Positions 34,137 through 43,607 of a stretch of 64,000 nucleotides of DNA are shown piece by piece (the stretch's first letter is position 1; each line of letters starts with the position of its first letter). Position numbers and translations under genes: made by a program. Where the stretch lies: contig CAVPFA010000007.1 of NCBI GenBank assembly GCA_963703655.1, positions 53,370 to 117,369 on the forward strand, written 5' to 3'. A model generated the notes under the pieces. It searched no databases, was not told where the DNA came from, and worked only from the letters and a program-made list of their open reading frames with translations. Source of the DNA: CAVPFA01 sp963703655 (GTDB lineage Bacteria; Actinomycetota; Acidimicrobiia; Acidimicrobiales; Bog-793).

Positions 34137-37111
34137 GGGGGATCTCCCGCTCCTCGTAGGTCTCGATCACGTCGCCTTCCTTCAAGTCCTGGAAGTCGGT
34201 GAGACCGATGCCGCACTCGAAACCTGCCTGCACCTCGCGGACATCATCCTTGAAACGGCGCAGCGAGGAGACCGCCCCCTTCCAGATGACGACGCCATCA
34301 CGGAGAAACCGGACCTTGGATCCGCGGGTTATCACGCCGTTGGTGACATAGCAACCGGCGACCGCGCCGACCCTCGGGACCCGGAAGACGGTCCGGACCT
34401 CGGCGTCGCCTGTCACGACCTCTTCGATCTCGGGAGCGAGCATCCCGACCATCGCCGCCTGCACGTCCTCGATCAGCTTGTAGATGATCTCGTAGGTGCG
34501 GATCTCCACGTGGTGGCTCTCGGCGAGCTCGCGTGCCCGACGGTCCGGCCGCACGTTGAAGCCGATGATCGTTGCGCCCGACGCCGCCGCGATGGTCACG
34601 TCGCTTTCGGTGATGCCACCCACGGCCCGGTGGACGAACGCCACCTTCACGTCGTCTCGCTCGAGCTTGAGAAGGCTCTGGGTGACTGCTTCGAGTGAGC
34701 CTTGCACGTCGGCCTTCAGCACGAGGGTGAGCGTCGCCGTCTCGCCTCTTCGGATCTGCTCGAAGAGGTCCTCGAGCTTCGCGCCCGGGCTCGCCGACAC
34801 CGTCGAAGCCTGCGCGAGCGTCGTAAAGCGCAGGCGCTGCTCGCGGGCGTCGCCGACTGTTCGAGCGATCGAAAGGTCCGAGGTGACCCGCAGCTCGTCG
34901 CCGGCGATCGGAGGCTCCGACAGCCCGAGCACCTGCACGGGCATGGACGGGAACGCCTCTTTGATCTGGTCGCCGTGATCGTTGATCAGCGCCTTGACGC
35001 GCCCCCAGGCCGCGCCCGCGACGATCGGTTCGCCGACCCTGAGCGTCCCCCGCTGCACGATGATCGTCGCGAACCGGGCCGCGGCCGATGTCGAGGTTGG
35101 ACTCGAGCACCACACCCTTCGCGTCGCCTTCGGTGTCGGCGCGCAGCTCGAGCACTTCGGCGAGAACAACCAGTTGCTCGAGCAGCTCGTCGATGCCGAA
35201 GGACTGGAGAGCCGAGATCTCGACTGTGATCGTGTCTCCGCCCCAAGCCTCGGGCACGAGCCCGTGCTCGGACAGCTGTTGAAGGACGCGATTGGGATCG
35301 GCGTCCGCCCGGTCGATCTTGTTGATCGCCACCACGATCGGCGCGTCGGCGGCCTTGGCGTGGTTGATCGCTTCCACCGTCTGAGGCATCACCCCGTCGT
35401 CGGCCGCGACGACGAGCACGACGATGTCGGTGACACTCGCACCTCGCGCCCGCATAGCGGTGAAGGCTTCATGGCCGGGAGTGTCGATGAAAGTCAGCAG
35501 GTGACCCTGCCATTCAACCTGATAGGCGCCGATGTGCTGAGTGATGCCACCGGCTTCGCCGGCAGCCACGTTCGACTCGCGGATCCGGTCGAGCAGCAGA
35601 GTCTTGCCGTGGTCGACGTGGCCCATGACGGTGATGACCGGGGGCCGCGGCTGCTGATCGTCGTCCTCTTCCTCTTCCTCGTCGCCGAAGAACTTCGCTC
35701 GGAGCGCGGCCTCCTGCTCCTCGCCGGGGTCGACCAGTCGGATCTGCGCGCCGATCTCAGCAGCGAAGAGGTCGATCATGTCGTCGGTCAGCGGCTGGGT
35801 CGCCGTGACCATTTCGCCCTGGAGCAGGAGGAAGCGCACGACGTCGCCCGCGGAGCGGTTCAGACGTGGGCCGAGCTGTTGTGGCGTGGATCCCCGCTCC
35901 ACGATCACCTCGTGGTCGGGAACTGGGGCGCTCGAGGGCAGGTAGGCCGTGATCTGGATCGGCTCGAGCTCTTCCATGTTGCGGCGGCGGCGACGTGGCC
36001 TGCGTTGAGGCGGGCGCCCGCGCCCGACGGGACCGCCTCTCGCCGCCCCTGTGGGACCGCCAGGGGTGTAGCCACCGGTGCGCGAGCCGGATGCGCCGCC
36101 ACCTCCGTACTGGCCGCCGCCCGGACGGCCGGCATCTCGAGACGGGAATTGTCCGGGCGAGCGCGGGAAACCCGCACCTCCGCCCTGCCGCGGGTTCACT
36201 TGGCGGCCTGCGGGCGGCCGGGCGCTGGGCCCGACGGGACGCGACGGGCTCGTGCCGAGGCGGCCGCCGGGCGGTCCAGGACGTGAGGAGGCAGGACCGG
36301 CTTGTGACGGGCCCCGAGCTCCGGGAGGCGGGGGGATCGGGCGCCCGGTGATCGAGCGAGGCGCTCGCGGCGGTGGTGGGATCGCCTTGCCTGACGGGCC
36401 GACCGGCCGAGGCGCCGCCGCCTGACCGTTGCCATTCGGAGCCGTCGGCGCCGAAGGGGCCGTCGGTGAGGTGACCGGTGGCGCCGTTTGCTGCGCCGAA
36501 GCCACGGGAACGGGCCCGGCCGGAGCACGCGGAGGCACAGCCGACGGTGAGGAAGCCGAACGCTGGCCGGCCACAGCCGGCCCGGGCCTCACGGCGCCGG
36601 GGGCAGTCGTCGGTCTCGCCGGGGTCGGGGCTGGGGGAACCGATGGCCGGGGTGCGGTGATCCGGGAGGGGTCGATGATCTCGCTTGCCGGCTTGCTCAC
36701 CACCAGACGCTGGCCGGGCCGGGGCTCATGGGTGACGGGAAGCGCCTCTGCTGCCGGCCGGGAGACGGCGCCGTCGGTCGCGCCGCTCGTCGCCGGCTCG
36801 GGGGTCGGCGCCGGGGGTCGAGCGCCGGGGCACGCGTCGGCCGGCGTGCTCGCAACCCGCGGAGGTCCGCCCTGACCGCCGCTCGGCGTCAGTGTCGCTG
36901 CCGAAGGCGCCGTCGCTGCCTCTTCGGGCTGGACGGCGCGCCGCAGTCCTTCTCGGTCCGCCTTGCGCCGAGCTCGGTCGGCCTGCGCGTCCTCTATCGA
37001 CGAGGAGTGACTCTTCACGCCGATCCCGAGGCCGACGCAAAGGTCGAGGGCTTCCTTGTTGGTCAGCCCCAGCTCACGGGCAAGCTCGTAGACGCGGATT
37101 TTCTTGGGCAA
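34129..37111 (-). CDS. infB: Translation initiation factor IF-2, one frameshift
   Basis: Initiation GTPase. N-terminal KKIRVYELARELGLTNKEAL (IF2_N), then a 350-residue Pro/Gly/Arg-rich linker, the second IF2_N-like part, and the G domain: GHVDHGKT (G1), DTPGHEAF (G3), NKID (G4). Domains II to IV continue in a second frame beginning near ARFATIIVQRGTLRVGEPIV and ending EEREIPRT. The switch is at about 35074-35085, in a GGCCCGG run. IF-2 cannot be lost, so this shift is almost certainly an error. TTG start at 37111, with AGAGGA 12 bases upstream. Confidence 0.92.
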
Positions 37112-37300
37112 CTGGTGGTTCGGTCCTCTCCGATCACGGGGCGGCGCAGCGTTCGGGATCCCGAGCCCAGCGCAGCCCCCCATTCTCACACAACGCCGGT
37201 GACTCGTACACCCGCTCTCATATTGTACGGTCGCGGCCTCGATCCTCGAGCCGGCCCAGTAGAACTGGTCAGGTTCGTGTGCATGGGTCACGATCACGGC

Positions 37301-38191
37301 ATGCGCATCCTTTCCTTGCTGCCTTCGGCTACCGAGATCGTCTACGCCCTCGGCCTGGAAGAGGACCTGGTGGGGGTGACACACGAATGCGACTGGCCCC
37401 CTGCCGCCCGCACCAAGCGACAGGTGTCCTTCTCAGCTCTGCCACCGGCCCTCGAGCCGGCCGAGGTGGACCGTCTCGTCAGCGCCAGCCTCGGCGAGGG
37501 AGAGCCGATCTATCGCCTGGACAGGGAGGCGGTGCGAGAGCTTCGACCCGAGCTCGTGCTCACTCAGGACCTCTGTGCGGTATGCGCGGTGCCGTCGGGC
37601 CAGGTGAACCAGGCTCTTGAAGTCCTTGGCTGCAGCGCCGAGGTTGTCTCGATGGATCCGAGCTCACTGGACGAAGTCATCGACTGTTTGCTCAGGGTCG
37701 GCGCCGTGACCGGGACCGAGGCCCGGGCGACGGCGCTCGTCCGCGACCTCCGCCGGCGACTCGACGCGGTCGCCCGTGCCGTCTCTGGGACGAAGCGGCC
37801 TCGAACCTTCGCACTCGAATGGTCCGACCCGCCGTTCAACGGCGGGCACTGGGTGCCCGAGATGATCGAGCGAGCCGGAGGGGAACCCGTGCTCGGCTGC
37901 CCGGGCACGCCCTCGGTCCCGGTGACCTGGGAGCAGATCGCCACGGCAGCGCCCGAGGTTGTCGTCTTCATGCCTTGCGGGTACGACCTGGAAGCAGCCG
38001 CGGCCGAAGCCGCGCCTTTATTGGACCGCGACGAGCTGGCCGGGGCGAGAGCGTTTTTCGCCGTGAACGCCAGCTCCTTCTTCTCTCGCCCCGGGCCGCG
38101 CCTGGTCGACGGCGTGGAGATCCTTGCCTCTGCGCTCCACCCAGATGCCGTGCCCGCGAGCCCGGCGAGCGCTGTTCTTCGCCTTCGGTAG
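37301..38191 (+). CDS. BtuF-like cobalamin-type substrate-binding protein without signal peptide
   Basis: Helical-backbone binding protein of the iron-siderophore/B12 class (Peripla_BP_2). MRILSLLPSATEIVYALGLE with the family motif LLPSATE, then GVTHECDWP, a middle segment with RPELVLTQDLCAVCAVPSG, and FALEWSDPPFNGGHWVPEMI. There is no leader peptide: the ATG at 37301 (or 37283, MGHDHG) starts the fold. Such proteins in Actinobacteria are cytoplasmic or otherwise localised and of unclear role; B12 binding is the default guess. It lies divergent to infB, a plus-strand insertion into the minus-strand nus block. Confidence 0.82.
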   Translation: MRILSLLPSATEIVYALGLEEDLVGVTHECDWPPAARTKRQVSFSALPPALEPAEVDRLVSASLGEGEPIYRLDREAVRELRPELVLTQDLCAVCAVPSGQVNQALEVLGCSAEVVSMDPSSLDEVIDCLLRVGAVTGTEARATALVRDLRRRLDAVARAVSGTKRPRTFALEWSDPPFNGGHWVPEMIERAGGEPVLGCPGTPSVPVTWEQIATAAPEVVVFMPCGYDLEAAAAEAAPLLDRDELAGARAFFAVNASSFFSRPGPRLVDGVEILASALHPDAVPASPASAVLRLR

Positions 38192-38222
38192 CCGGGCGCG
38201 ACGCCGGGGTAGATTGCCGCCG

Positions 38223-38924
38223 ATGCCATCGACGTTCGGACGGGAGGACGGGGCAGTCCTGGTGGCAGTGGAGCGGGCGAACGGCGGGGAGCTGGCGCCG
38301 CTCATCCAGGTTCTCTGGACGCTCCACAGCTTCACGCCACCCGGCTCCCGGCCCGGCCCGGCCGGATTCGCGGCTTCTGCGACAGCCCTCATCGAGCTCG
38401 GCGTCGTCGAATACGTCGACGGCCAGCTCGGTCTCACTCCCGAGGGCCGCAAGTTGCTCCGACGGTCCGGGATGCCGAACAGCTCGCGGCACGTGACGCT
38501 CGTCACAGAGGTGCTGCAGGAGTTCGACGAGAGGGACCTCGAACCCGGAAACTCGATGGCGCCAACCGAGAGCGACGTACGGCAGGCCCTCAGCGACGGC
38601 GAGCGAATCGAGTACACCGGCGGCGTTGGCACACCGGTCATCGGCGAGGAGTTTCCAATCTACGGGCCTTCCGGCCTCGTCACGGGATCGCGCTGGGTGC
38701 CGGCCGTGCTGCCGGCCGGTGCCGGCGAGCCCGAGGAACGATTCGCCCGGGCCGGCGAGCCGGACGAAGGACTCGCACGGGCCGGCGAGCCCGGGGAACC
38801 ACTCGCCCAGGCTGGCGAGCCCTGGGAGGCGCCCGACGAAGCACCCGAGGTGGCTCCTTCGATGGCAGGCCCTTCTCGCCCGATCCTCGACCGCTTGTTC
38901 GGCCGCCGCCGGCGAGGCGTTTGA
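38223..38924 (+). CDS. Hypothetical protein with winged-helix-like N-terminus and GEP repeats
   Basis: 233 residues; family not recognised. The N-terminal half looks like a small winged-helix protein (TALIELGVVEYVDGQLGLTP, EGRKLLRRSG). The C-terminal quarter has four decapeptide-like units of AGEPEERFAR, AGEPDEGLAR, AGEPGEPLAQ and AGEPWEAPDE, followed by a basic end (RRRRGV). ATG at 38223, 30 bases after the BtuF-like stop, so probably cotranscribed. No signal peptide or membrane segment. Confidence 0.6.
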   Translation: MPSTFGREDGAVLVAVERANGGELAPLIQVLWTLHSFTPPGSRPGPAGFAASATALIELGVVEYVDGQLGLTPEGRKLLRRSGMPNSSRHVTLVTEVLQEFDERDLEPGNSMAPTESDVRQALSDGERIEYTGGVGTPVIGEEFPIYGPSGLVTGSRWVPAVLPAGAGEPEERFARAGEPDEGLARAGEPGEPLAQAGEPWEAPDEAPEVAPSMAGPSRPILDRLFGRRRRGV

Positions 38925-39026
38925 AAGCCCACAAGTTACAGCCCGCAAGCCGCCCGTCGCCCGCAAAGCCCGTCGGCGCCGGCAAAGCCGGTCGCCACCC
39001 GCAAAGTCGGTCGCCCTTCTCCGGGC

Positions 39027-39326
39027 CTATCGACCTTCCTGGCGAGCAGGCCGAGCTTGGTCGGCAGTCTGCCCGGACCCGCCGCCGAGCAGCGCCTTCA
39101 GCCCGGCGATCGCTTCGGGAGCGACGGGACAGCGGAGAGCCTTCGAAAATGCTCTGCGCCGTTCCGCGAGCTCGACGCAGCCGGGTGAATCTCGACAAAG
39201 CCACGCGCCCCGCCCCGGAAGACCGGAGCCGACGGCGACAGCGCCAGCGACGTGCACGAAGCGCACCAACTCTGCTGCCGGCGCCACGCGGCGGCAACCA
39301 ATGCAGGTGCGAAGGGGCGTCGTTAC
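39027..39326 (-). CDS. ylxR: YlxR-family RNA-binding protein, start unresolved
   Basis: Small nus-operon protein that modulates RNase P. The RTCIGCRRVAP zinc-like N-terminus, PAAELVRFVHVAG, the family signature LPGRGAWLCRDSPGC and ERRRAFSKALR are all in one frame. No ATG, GTG or TTG precedes RTCIGCR; the frame carries GTA at 39324-39326 overlapping the nusA stop (GTAACG), where GTGA would be the common arrangement. Either a rare start or an error. About 99 codons; a truncated GTG start (39287) would cut off the CxxC. Confidence 0.8.
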   Translation of the reverse strand, partial: VTTPLRTCIGCRRVAPAAELVRFVHVAGAVAVGSGLPGRGAWLCRDSPGCVELAERRRAFSKALRCPVAPEAIAGLKALLGGGSGQTADQARPARQEGR

Positions 39327-40849
39327 GAGCCCGGCTCCTCTTCGACGATGATCTCGCCGCCCGAAACCGCAGGTGGGCGCGGGCCGCCGGGACCATTCGC
39401 GTCCGCCACGAGCTCGTCAGCCTCAAAATCCGCTTCTACTGCGAGCTCGTCGGCCACCTCGACCGCCTCGGCCACTAGCTCCTTTGCTGCTTGGACGGCC
39501 TCCGCCAAGATCTCAGCCCCGGCTTCGACAGCCTCCGCCACGATCTCAGCACCGACTTCGACGGCGTCGGCCACGACCTCCTCGGCAGCTTCGACAGCGC
39601 CCGCCTCGGCCATCAGCTCCTCTGCAGCCTCGACAGCGTCCGCCACGATCTCAGCCCCGGCTTCGACAGCCTCCGCGACGATCTCGTCTGCAACTTCGGC
39701 GGCGGCTTCCTCAAGGCTGCCGGCCTCCTCCTCGGCTTCTTCGACCTCTCCCGCAGCCCAAGCCTCGGCCGACATCGTCTCGCCGCCTTCCGCCGGCTTC
39801 CAGACCATCTCGCCAGACTCCTCGACCCACTCGCCCTCGGCCCAATCGGCCTCGGCGTAACCCGCTTCCTCGGCCGCCACCTCCGACTCGCTCTTGATGT
39901 CGATGTGCCAGCCCGTCAGGCGCGCGGCGAGGCGGGCATTCTGGCCCTCCTTGCCGATCGCGAGGGACAGCTGGTAGTCGTGGACGATCACCGTCGCGCG
40001 GCCCCGCTCCTCGTCGAGCAGGACTTCCTTCACCTTGGCCGGCTGAAGCGCTCTAGACACGAACTCGGCCGGGTCGTCCGAAAATGGCACTATGTCGACC
40101 TTCTCGCCGCGGAGCTCGGTCGTGACCATTCGCACCCGCGCGCCACGCGCGCCGACGCAGGCGCCTACCGGGTCGACGTTGCTGTCATTGGACCAGACCG
40201 CGATCTTCGTGCGATGGCCGGGCTCGCGCGCGCAGGCCTTGATCTCGACCACGCCATTGGAGATCTCCGGAACCTCGAGCTCGAAGAGGCGCTTGATGAG
40301 CCCTGGGTGGCTGCGCGAAACGACGATTTGAGGGCCCTTGCTCGTCTTGCGGACCTCGACGATGTAGGCCTTGAGGCGGGCGCCGTGGTCGTAGCGCTCG
40401 TAGGGGACCTGCTCGGCCTGAGGCAGCAAAGCCTCGACCTTGCCGAGATCGAGCAGCGTGTAGCGATTGTCGCTCTGCTGGATGATCCCCGTCACGATGT
40501 CGCCCTCGCGCCCTGCGTACTCCTCGTACTTCCGGTCACGCTCGGCTTCGCGGATCCGTTGCAGGATCACCTGGCGTGCCGCCTGCGCCGCGATCCGCCC
40601 GAAGTCGTCGGGAGTGTCGTCCCACTCGCGCGTGACGTTCCCCTCCTCGTCCAGCTCCTGCCCGTAGACGCGGATCTCCCCCGAATCCGGGTCGATCGTG
40701 ACGACTGCCTCCTCGGCAGCCTGCGGCATGCGCTTGTAGGCCGCCACGAGCGCGTTGGCGAGCGCGTCGAACAAGGTGTCCACCGCGATTCCCTTTTCCA
40801 CCGCGATCTGCTGAAGCGCCTCGAGGAGGTCGAAATTCGTCGAGCTCAT
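39323..40849 (-). CDS. nusA: Transcription termination/antitermination factor NusA with hendecad-repeat tail
   Basis: Binds RNA polymerase and RNA. Residues 1-100 form the N-domain, then S1 (GDIVTGIIQQSDNRYTLLDL), KH1 with VGACVGARGARVRMV and KH2 with LSLAIGKEGQNARLAARLTG to about residue 320. NusA would normally end near 340-350. Here 180 more residues follow, acidic and Ala-rich; from about 393 to 470 they form seven or so 11-residue units of the type [DE]AVEAGAEIVA, which predict a long amphipathic or right-handed coiled helix. The ATG overlaps the rimP stop by four bases. Confidence 0.93.
   Translation of the reverse strand: MSSTNFDLLEALQQIAVEKGIAVDTLFDALANALVAAYKRMPQAAEEAVVTIDPDSGEIRVYGQELDEEGNVTREWDDTPDDFGRIAAQAARQVILQRIREAERDRKYEEYAGREGDIVTGIIQQSDNRYTLLDLGKVEALLPQAEQVPYERYDHGARLKAYIVEVRKTSKGPQIVVSRSHPGLIKRLFELEVPEISNGVVEIKACAREPGHRTKIAVWSNDSNVDPVGACVGARGARVRMVTTELRGEKVDIVPFSDDPAEFVSRALQPAKVKEVLLDEERGRATVIVHDYQLSLAIGKEGQNARLAARLTGWHIDIKSESEVAAEEAGYAEADWAEGEWVEESGEMVWKPAEGGETMSAEAWAAGEVEEAEEEAGSLEEAAAEVADEIVAEAVEAGAEIVADAVEAAEELMAEAGAVEAAEEVVADAVEVGAEIVAEAVEAGAEILAEAVQAAKELVAEAVEVADELAVEADFEADELVADANGPGGPRPPAVSGGEIIVEEEPGS
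39425..39697 (-). repeat. 33-bp-type repeats encoding the NusA hendecad tail
   Basis: Within nusA, codons about 385-475 carry imperfect copies of a 33-base unit (11 codons, consensus [DE]AV[EQ]xxxE[IL]xA). The DNA repeats are diverged, so selection on the protein pattern is likely rather than recent slippage. Confidence 0.7.
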
Positions 40850-41412
40850 AGCGTGTCCGCCGTCTCTCTCTGCGCGCTCTCGCGTCGCTCTGCCGCCCGT
40901 GACGACCTGGCCTCTCGACGCTGTTGGCTGGCCGTCGGCGAGGTGGTTCCCGCCAGCGCCGCCTTCCAGTCGAAGATGGTGTGAGCCCGTTCGATGTCGC
41001 CGTAGGCGAGGCGCCGGCCGTCGGGCAGGCCCGGCGCCGTCACCACGACGCCTCGGTCGTCAGCGGCGACGATCTCACCCTCGAGCCTGCGCTCACCCTC
41101 GACGCCGGGCATCGTCCGGAGCGCGACCAGTTGGCCGACGAACCGGCGGAAGTGCTCCGGCCGGCGAAGCCGTCGCTCCAATCCCGGGCTCGAGACCTCC
41201 AGCTCGTACCGACTGGACGGCCCAGCCCCCTCGCGGTCGAGCGCCTCCGAGATAGCCCTGCTCGCGGACGCGAGCGTGTCGAGGTCGACGCCGCCTTCGC
41301 GGTCGACCGTCACGACGACGTTGCCGGACCGGAGCTCAACGTCGATGAGCTCGAGACCAGCGGATTGAAGCACGGGCGCGGCGACGCGCTCTACGTCGTC
41401 TGACGTACCCAT
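40846..41412 (-). CDS. rimP: Ribosome maturation factor RimP
   Basis: 30S maturation protein. N-terminal VAAPVLQSAGLELIDVELRS, DREGGVDLDTLASASRAISE with the conserved Asp/Leu pattern, and YELEVSSPGLERRLRRPEHF (the SSPGLxRxL signature). ATG at 41412 (MGTSDDVER). The last 30 residues are Arg/Glu-rich and poorly conserved. Start of the rimP-nusA-ylxR run. Confidence 0.93.
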   Translation of the reverse strand: MGTSDDVERVAAPVLQSAGLELIDVELRSGNVVVTVDREGGVDLDTLASASRAISEALDREGAGPSSRYELEVSSPGLERRLRRPEHFRRFVGQLVALRTMPGVEGERRLEGEIVAADDRGVVVTAPGLPDGRRLAYGDIERAHTIFDWKAALAGTTSPTASQQRREARSSRAAERRESAQRETADTL

Positions 41413-41445
41413 CGCCGCTGCCTCCTTCGTGACCTGCCTGCCCCA

Positions 41446-41475
41446 GAAATTACAAAACGTGGGCCGCCGCCCACG
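41446..41475 (-). terminator. Rho-independent terminator or attenuator on the minus strand
   Basis: On the minus strand CGTGGGC pairs with GCCCACG around loop GGCG, then TTTTGTAATTT follows. It lies between the end of the ECF sigma gene (41589) and rimP (41412), so it either ends the sigma transcript or acts as an attenuator in the rimP-nusA leader. Confidence 0.65.
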
Positions 41476-41588
41476 TCCACGCCTGCTGCATCTCAATCGA
41501 ACGGTTCACCGTAGTTTAGCAGTCCGGCTCGAAACGGGCGCCACCCGATCGTCGCCCGTGGCGGCTCACTCAGGCCCCGCGAGATGGG

Positions 41589-42104
41589 TCACGCCGGCGC
41601 CCGCGGCTCGCTGATCAGGTGCCTCAGGTCGTCTCTTGCCATGCCCAGCTGCTTGCGCACGGTGCCCTCGGCGATGCCGAGTGTACGGGCCGTCTCCCTC
41701 GGCGTCAGCCCCACAACGAAACACAGCGTCGCGCACGCACGCCGCCTTGCCGGCATCTGGCCGAGCGCGGCCTCAAGGGCCAGGTTGGAGACTGCCTCGG
41801 CCGCGGTGTCATTACGCGAGGCCTGCTCAGGTGGCAAGGTGTCCTCACGCCTCCAGTGGCTACGAGAGAGGCGAAACGCCGTGCGGTAGACGTAGCCCGG
41901 TGGGTTCGTCCCGAGCCGGACCCGCCGCCAGTGCCCGAGCGTCCGGGCGAACGCCTCCTGTGCGACGTCCTCGGCGGCAGGCCGGTCCAGACCCCCGATC
42001 TCGAGGGCGCGCACAAGACGCGGATAGTGCGCCTCGTAGATGCCGACGAAGTCTTCGGCTACGTCACCGCTGCGGTCACCTGCGATAACGACAGTGTGCA
42101 CCAC
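41589..42104 (-). CDS. SigE-type ECF RNA polymerase sigma factor
   Basis: 171 residues: region 2 (FVGIYEAHYPRLVRALEIGG, AAEDVAQEAFARTLGHWRR) and region 4 (TPRETARTLGIAEGTVRKQL) connected by a short linker, as in the SigE/SigM-like actinobacterial group (Sigma70_r2, r4_2). It lies 27 bases after the membrane protein gene on the same strand; sigma and membrane partner as a pair suggest signal-dependent release. Confidence 0.9.
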   Translation of the reverse strand: MVHTVVIAGDRSGDVAEDFVGIYEAHYPRLVRALEIGGLDRPAAEDVAQEAFARTLGHWRRVRLGTNPPGYVYRTAFRLSRSHWRREDTLPPEQASRNDTAAEAVSNLALEAALGQMPARRRACATLCFVVGLTPRETARTLGIAEGTVRKQLGMARDDLRHLISEPRAPA

Positions 42105-42131
42105 AGGTGAGAATCTCGGCCGCCAAGCGCG

Positions 42132-43607
42132 CTAGCCGACATTGGGCTGGCCCGAGGATGCGGGTGCTGACTCCGACGAGCCCGACGCACCCGCGCTGGG
42201 GGAACCGCTTGGCCCCGACGACCCAGACGAAGCACCCGCGCTGAGCGAACCGGTTGACCCCGACGAGCCCGAACCGGACGTCTTGTGCTCGTTCCCGCCC
42301 TGGAGCGGGCACGCTTCCACGGCCATCGCCAATGACCCGGACCCCGGGGCATCTGCCTGCTCGAGCACCTTCCCGCTGCCGGACAGCGCGTACACGACCG
42401 CCTGGCCGAGCGCCGTCGTGCCGGACCGGATTGCCGTCCCGCCGGTCCTGCCCACCGGCAGCATGTGGACGAGCACCGCCCACCCAGCGACAACCGTCAT
42501 CTCGTCGCTCCCCCCGCCTGCGAAGTCGGCGAGCACAGCCGCCGCCCCCGGTGTCGTATGGGTGACCACGACGGCCACGGGGGCTCGCTCGGCGATGCCG
42601 ACCACCTGGTCGGACAGAACGTCGATGGGTTGCGCGAGCGACGGACCGAGCGGCACGGTCACAACCCCGACGGCGCCGGCATCGGATACCTCGACGACAA
42701 GTGCGCTCGTCACCGCGCAGCTCAACGCTGGCGTGGGCATCGCCGGTTCGGGAGTCGACGTGGGTGAGATCGTCGTGGGCGAGGTCGCTGTTGGAGAGGT
42801 CGTCGTGGGCGAGGTCGGAGTGGGCGAGCCGGGTTGAGTCTCGACGGTAACGGCGGGCGCCGGAGGCGACACAACTACGGTCGTGGAGCCGGGATTGGCA
42901 CCCCCGGAGGCCCCGCCGCCACCGCTGCCGCCTGAATTGCCGCCTGCGGTGCTGCCGCTAGTAGTGGCGGGAGGTTCGCTCCTGGTCGTCGGCGGGCTCG
43001 AGGTTCCCGTGGAAGAGGCTCCGAGAGGGACCAGTTCGAGGGGCGCTTCGGCCCAGAGGGCGCTGAACACCCTGACGGTGACGCCATCGCTCGTGCGGGT
43101 GAAGAGGTGGCGGAGGGGAAGGCTCCCGATTATCGGGCCGTAGGGCGCGCCCGTCCCGCAGCCCAAGATGATGCATGGCGACGGGGCTGAGCTGGATGAG
43201 CCCCCGATTACCTGCAGCCGGCCCGTGGCGACCGGGCGCGCCGGAGCCGGGCTGCTCGACGCCACAGGCGACAGCTGTTGTCCGGAAGCCCGCACCGCGG
43301 TCCCGGTGTCGACCCAGCCAAGACCTGCTGGGACGCTCCTGGCTCTCACCGGCGATCCACTGGCCAGCCTCAAGCTGTGGAGCTCTGCTCCGAGCGACGA
43401 GGACGTCGAGACAGTCGGTCCCTGATGGCTGATACCGATGCCCACTCCGGCGGAGGCGAGCGCCACGACGAGGCCGACCGTGGCCGCAGTCCGGGCTCGA
43501 CGCGCACGCCGGCGACGGTGCTTGCGAACGATGCCCTCGAGTACGTCCGCCGAGGGTCTCTCGGAGTCGGCCGCATCTAGGAGGTGAGTCAGATCGGGAC
43601 CTTCCAT
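42132..43607 (-). CDS. Single-pass membrane protein, probable partner of the ECF sigma factor
   Basis: 491 residues. The N-terminal 38 (MEGPDLTHLLDAADSERPS and a helix with a basic RKHRRRRARR run) are cytosolic, followed by one membrane span (TAATVGLVVALASAGVGIGI). The rest is outside: Ser/Pro/Thr-rich with low-complexity SPTPTSPTTTSP-type stretches and GSSGSTGSLSAG-type repeats at the C-terminus. The ATG at 43607 has a good GGAAGG site. The architecture (cytosolic helix, one span, extracellular domain, next to a sigma gene) is that of an anti-sigma or a signal sensor, but no ZAS motif (HxxxCxxC) is seen, so the role is inferred. Confidence 0.7.
   Translation of the reverse strand: MEGPDLTHLLDAADSERPSADVLEGIVRKHRRRRARRARTAATVGLVVALASAGVGIGISHQGPTVSTSSSLGAELHSLRLASGSPVRARSVPAGLGWVDTGTAVRASGQQLSPVASSSPAPARPVATGRLQVIGGSSSSAPSPCIILGCGTGAPYGPIIGSLPLRHLFTRTSDGVTVRVFSALWAEAPLELVPLGASSTGTSSPPTTRSEPPATTSGSTAGGNSGGSGGGGASGGANPGSTTVVVSPPAPAVTVETQPGSPTPTSPTTTSPTATSPTTISPTSTPEPAMPTPALSCAVTSALVVEVSDAGAVGVVTVPLGPSLAQPIDVLSDQVVGIAERAPVAVVVTHTTPGAAAVLADFAGGGSDEMTVVAGWAVLVHMLPVGRTGGTAIRSGTTALGQAVVYALSGSGKVLEQADAPGSGSLAMAVEACPLQGGNEHKTSGSGSSGSTGSLSAGASSGSSGPSGSPSAGASGSSESAPASSGQPNVG

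Noticed and set aside
39491..40984. 497-residue plus frame antisense to nusA
   Set aside because: A mirror of the NusA acidic repeat and core; codon bias of the opposite strand explains the open frame.
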